Source: Brevundimonas aurantiaca
GTDB lineage: Bacteria > Pseudomonadota > Alphaproteobacteria > Caulobacterales > Caulobacteraceae
Assembly: GCF_014199955.1 (NCBI RefSeq)
Contig: NZ_JACHOQ010000005.1
Coordinates: 62,001-126,000, forward strand
DNA: 64,000 nucleotides
Direction: 5' to 3'
Positions 61,450 to 64,000 of this stretch are shown here, one piece after another. The position numbers and the translations under genes were made by a program. The number at the start of each line of letters is the position of its first letter. The stretch's first letter is position 1. The notes beneath the pieces were generated by a model. It was given only the letters and a program-made list of their open reading frames with translations, was not told the origin of the DNA and did not search any database.

Positions 61450-61584
61450 ATGCGACGTGCGCTTCGCACCGGTCTGTTCATCGGCACGCTTCTGGGCATG
61501 AGCGCCTGCGCCGGCGCCTATGACGCCGGTCACGCTCCGACCTCCGGCGCCTATGGGGCGATAGAGGTCGGCCGGTCAGGCTGA
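61450..61584 (+). CDS. Small lipoprotein (44 aa)
   Basis: A short frame with a complete lipoprotein signal: MRRALRTGLFIGTLLG followed by MSAC (lipobox, Cys20), then 24 polar residues rich in Gly, Ala and Tyr. The signal is strong evidence that the frame is real despite its length. It has a poor ribosome site and is overlapped upstream by the CtrA-like sites. No family is recognised; it resembles entericidin-like small lipoproteins only in size. Confidence 0.6.
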   Translation: MRRALRTGLFIGTLLGMSACAGAYDAGHAPTSGAYGAIEVGRSG

Positions 61585-61679
61585 ACCTCAAGGAAAGCGT
61601 GGCGTCGCGCGCCAATCTGTCATAGCATAAGCGCGCGGACGCCGAATGTCGCGCCGCGTCGGTCTCCAAAAACCCCTAG

Positions 61680-63014
61680 ATGTTACTCATCGCTATTGCC
61701 GTCGTTCTGCTCCTTGTGGTGCTCAACGGCCTGTTCGCCATGACCGAGTTGGCCGTGGTCTCCTCGCGGAAATCCCGCCTTCAAAGCCGAGCGGAAAAGG
61801 GAGATCGCGGGGCGCGCAAGGCGCTGAAACTGTCGGAGGAGCCGACGCAGTTCCTGTCGGCGGTCCAGGTGGGCATCACCCTGATCGGCATTCTGGCGGG
61901 CGCCTATGGTCAGGCCACCATCGCCGCCGAACTGGACCATATTCTGGAGGTCAGCTTCCCGGCCCTGTCGGCCTATACGGAGATCTTCTCCACGGCTCTC
62001 GTCGTGGTCTGCATCACCTATGTCTCGCTGATCGTCGGCGAACTGGTGCCCAAGCGGCTGGCCCTGATCTTTCCTGAAACCATTGCGGCGAAGATGGCCG
62101 GGCCGATCTCGACCCTGGCCGTCGCCCTGAAACCCTTTGTTCTGCTGCTGACGGCCTCGACCTCGGGCATTCTGAAGATTCTGGGCGTCAAGGATCGCGA
62201 CGGTTCGGACGTCACCCAGGAAGAGGTGGCGACGATCCTGGCCGAAGGCACTTCCGCGGGTCTGATCGAGCCCGAAGAACAGGTGATGATCGAGGAAATC
62301 CTGCGCCTGGGCGACCGGCCCGTGCGGGTGGCCATGACGCCGCGCCATGAAGTCTTCTGGATCGCCCTGGACGATCCCGAGCCGGTGCTGCGCGAAGAGA
62401 TCCGCACCTGCCCCTATTCCCGCATCGTGGTGGCGCGCGAGAGCGACGTCGATAATCCCCTGGGGGTGGTGCACAAGAAGGATCTGCTGGACGCCCTGCT
62501 GACGGACGGCGAGTTCGACGTCGAACCCCTGGTGGCCGAGCCGGCCTTCATTCCGCAATCGACCTCGGTCCTGAAGGCCCTGGAGATCCTGAAGGGCTCC
62601 AAGGTCCATATGGCCTTCATCGTCGATGAGTTCGGCGCCTTCGAAGGCGTCGTCACCGCCACCGACATTCTGGAAATGATCGCGGGCGACTTCAACGAGG
62701 GCCACGATGAAGACGACGCCTGGATTCATCAGCGCCCCGACGGCAGCTGGCTGGTGGACGGACAGACCGATCTCGACGATCTCGCCGACACCCTGGGCGA
62801 GGACTTCGGCGAGCACGAGGGTTTCCACACCGTCGCGGGCCTGATTCTGCATCAGATTTCGCGCGTCCCGGACGAGGGCGAGATTTTGCAGGTCGGCCGA
62901 TTCGAGGTCGAGGTGGTCGATATGGACGACCGCCGCATCGACAAGCTGATCTTCAAGGAACTGGTGAAGGCCGAGGCCGAGCGGGAAGCCATCGCCGCCC
63001 ATCTGGAAGACTGA
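61680..63014 (+). CDS. CNNM/CorC-type hemolysin-family transporter
   Basis: A 444-aa membrane protein. The N-terminal DUF21/CNNM domain (about 1-190) has three or four helices and NGLFAMTELAVVSSRKSRL. Two CBS domains follow (about 210-330, with ILKGSKVHMAFIVDEFGAFEGVVT), then a CorC_HlyC domain (about 350-440). Such proteins move Mg2+ or sense it. It is next to tRNA-Trp but is not in its operon. Confidence 0.92.
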   Translation: MLLIAIAVVLLLVVLNGLFAMTELAVVSSRKSRLQSRAEKGDRGARKALKLSEEPTQFLSAVQVGITLIGILAGAYGQATIAAELDHILEVSFPALSAYTEIFSTALVVVCITYVSLIVGELVPKRLALIFPETIAAKMAGPISTLAVALKPFVLLLTASTSGILKILGVKDRDGSDVTQEEVATILAEGTSAGLIEPEEQVMIEEILRLGDRPVRVAMTPRHEVFWIALDDPEPVLREEIRTCPYSRIVVARESDVDNPLGVVHKKDLLDALLTDGEFDVEPLVAEPAFIPQSTSVLKALEILKGSKVHMAFIVDEFGAFEGVVTATDILEMIAGDFNEGHDEDDAWIHQRPDGSWLVDGQTDLDDLADTLGEDFGEHEGFHTVAGLILHQISRVPDEGEILQVGRFEVEVVDMDDRRIDKLIFKELVKAEAEREAIAAHLED

Positions 63015-63035
63015 AGCGGAACTGCGACATCGCCC

Positions 63036-63064
63036 TTGAAATGACCGGCGGCGTGGGGCATACG
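63036..63064 (+). promoter_or_regulatory. Promoter of tRNA-Trp–secE–nusG
   Basis: TTGAAA and CATACG are separated by 17 bp, about 47 bp before the mature tRNA 5' end. The conserved order tRNA-Trp, secE, nusG suggests they share this promoter. Confidence 0.6.
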
Positions 63065-63110
63065 CCCCCCTCTGGCGAACGCGCGGGCCGGACGGTTCGC
63101 GCGATTGTCT

Positions 63111-63186
63111 AGGAGTTTAGCTCAGCTGGTAGAGCACCGGTCTCCAAAACCGGGGGTCGTGGGTTCGAGTCCCCCAACTCCTGCCA
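63111..63186 (+). tRNA. tRNA-Trp (anticodon CCA)
   Basis: A 76-nt cloverleaf with encoded CCA. The acceptor stem pairs AGGAGTT with AACTCCT, and the anticodon stem-loop CCGGT-CTCCAAA-ACCGG presents CCA. The T-arm has GGGTTCGAGTCC. It lies 70 bp upstream of secE, the usual arrangement in Proteobacteria. Confidence 0.97.
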
Positions 63187-63256
63187 ATCCCCCCTGTCGC
63201 TTCCGGATGGGACTACCCATCTGGGGCGACAGGAACAATTGTGTGAAGAGCAACTG

Positions 63257-63556
63257 ATGGCCAAGGCCAAATCACCCGGCAAGCGGCCCCAGGCCGGCTC
63301 CAAGCCCCAGGCCGTCGCGGCCGGCGCCACCGTCGTCGTCGATCCGATCGAGCCCAAGAAGCCCCGCACCAGCCCGGCGCAGTTCTTCAGCCAGGTTCGC
63401 GCCGAGGGCCGCAAGATCGTGTGGCCGACCCGCAAGGAGACCTGGATCACCTCGGTGATGGTCTTCATCATGGTGGTGATCGCCTCGATCTTCTTCTGGG
63501 TCGTGGACACCGGCCTTGGTTTCGCCTTCCGCTACATCATCGCTCTCGGATCCTGA
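63257..63556 (+). CDS. secE: Preprotein translocase subunit SecE
   Basis: A 99-aa single-span subunit of SecYEG. A basic Pro/Ala-rich N-terminus precedes the amphipathic FFSQVRAEGRKIVWPTRKE motif (about 48-66) and one helix (about 70-90). ATG 63257 fits the SecE N-terminus; an upstream in-frame start at 63239 adds only six residues. Confidence 0.95.
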   Translation: MAKAKSPGKRPQAGSKPQAVAAGATVVVDPIEPKKPRTSPAQFFSQVRAEGRKIVWPTRKETWITSVMVFIMVVIASIFFWVVDTGLGFAFRYIIALGS

Positions 63557-63569
63557 GAAAGACGCGCCC

Positions 63570-64000
63570 ATGACCGATGCAGCGCCCGCAAAGCCCGCCA
63601 ACCCGCGCCACAAGTGGTATATCGTCAACGCCTACTCGAACTTCGAGAAGAAGGTGGCGGAGCAACTGCGCGAGCAGGCCAAGCAACAGGGGCTGGAAGA
63701 CGCCTTCTCCGAAATCCTAGTGCCGACCGAGGACGTCGTCGAGATCCGTCGCGGCCGCAAGGTGAACTCGGAACGCAAGTTCTTCCCCGGCTATGTGCTG
63801 GTGAAGATGGAAATGACCGACCAGGCCTATCACCTGGTCAAGAACACGCCGAAGGTCACCGGCTTCCTGGGCGCCGCCGGCGGCACCAAACCCCTGCCGG
63901 TCTCGGAACGTGAGGTTCAGAACATCATCGGCCAGGTGGAAGAGGGCGTCGAACGTCCCAAGCCCACCATCCGCTTCGACATCGGCGAGAAGGTCAAGGT
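63570..64000 (+). CDS. nusG: Transcription termination/antitermination factor NusG (runs off the right edge)
   Basis: The first 143 residues of NusG, which binds RNA polymerase and Rho or the ribosome. The NGN domain shows HKWYIVNAYSNFEKKVAEQL, FFPGYVLVKMEM and the VTGFLG segment. The KOW domain lies beyond the window. It lies 13 bp after secE. Confidence 0.96.
   Translation, partial: MTDAAPAKPANPRHKWYIVNAYSNFEKKVAEQLREQAKQQGLEDAFSEILVPTEDVVEIRRGRKVNSERKFFPGYVLVKMEMTDQAYHLVKNTPKVTGFLGAAGGTKPLPVSEREVQNIIGQVEEGVERPKPTIRFDIGEKVK

Overview
The window reads as chromosomal DNA of a high-GC alphaproteobacterium of the order Caulobacterales, most likely Brevundimonas or a close relative. The signs are three large TonB-dependent receptors, an ATP12-type F1-ATPase assembly chaperone, a CC0125/CC1285-type lipoprotein, and a lipoprotein–TonB receptor–type II secretion cluster like the phosphate-starvation (ElpS) locus of Caulobacter. 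There is no rRNA operon, insertion sequence, prophage or CRISPR array. Two tRNAs (Thr-UGU, Trp-CCA) are present. The genes cut by the edges are ligA (left) and nusG (right).

Layout. 1-2.5 kb: ligA (partial), an M28 peptidase lipoprotein, a coupled small lipoprotein and a 56-aa membrane protein. 2.7-17.4 kb: a putative secreted beta-helix lipoprotein, a TonB receptor and a complete gspC-gspM type II secretion operon, with a candidate Pho box in front. 17.4-24.9 kb: an SMP-30 lipoprotein, tRNA-Thr, a HIT protein, a holin-like membrane protein, and a sugar-type ABC ATPase divergent from a TonB receptor across a LacI-like operator; then ArsC/YffB, an EEP-family lipoprotein and a DUF2188 protein. 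25.1-34.7 kb: an ECF sigma module, panB, the conserved yfgM-like–bamB–der trio, a Nudix hydrolase, an ICMT-like protein, an SDR enzyme and an MFS exporter with a Fur-box-like site. 34.7-45.4 kb (minus strand): the rpsF-rpsR-rplI // dnaB-alr-radA-cvpA-purF block, with a TonB receptor carrying its own terminator lodged between rplI and dnaB. 45.7-51.2 kb: mccB (leucine breakdown), a compositionally foreign Vps62-like gene, a methylglutaconyl-CoA-hydratase-like gene and an HtrA lipoprotein. 51.5-63 kb: a VOC protein, rarA, three pseudouridine synthases, crcB, an ATP12 chaperone, a membrane protein/winged-helix regulator pair under an array of GGAAAGT operators, paired palindromic repeats, a DJ-1-like protein lacking the usual cysteine, a DUF938 methyltransferase, a 44-aa lipoprotein and a CorC/hemolysin-like protein. 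63.1-64 kb: tRNA-Trp, secE and nusG.

Functionally, the richest region is the 14.6-kb secretion cluster: a lipoprotein candidate substrate, an outer-membrane receptor and the export machine lie in one direction. The best leads outside known systems are the Vps62-like insert in the leucine pathway, the self-contained membrane-protein/regulator unit near 58.2-59.0 kb, and the nested palindromes near 59.9 kb. Family assignments come from reading motifs by eye; no database search was run.
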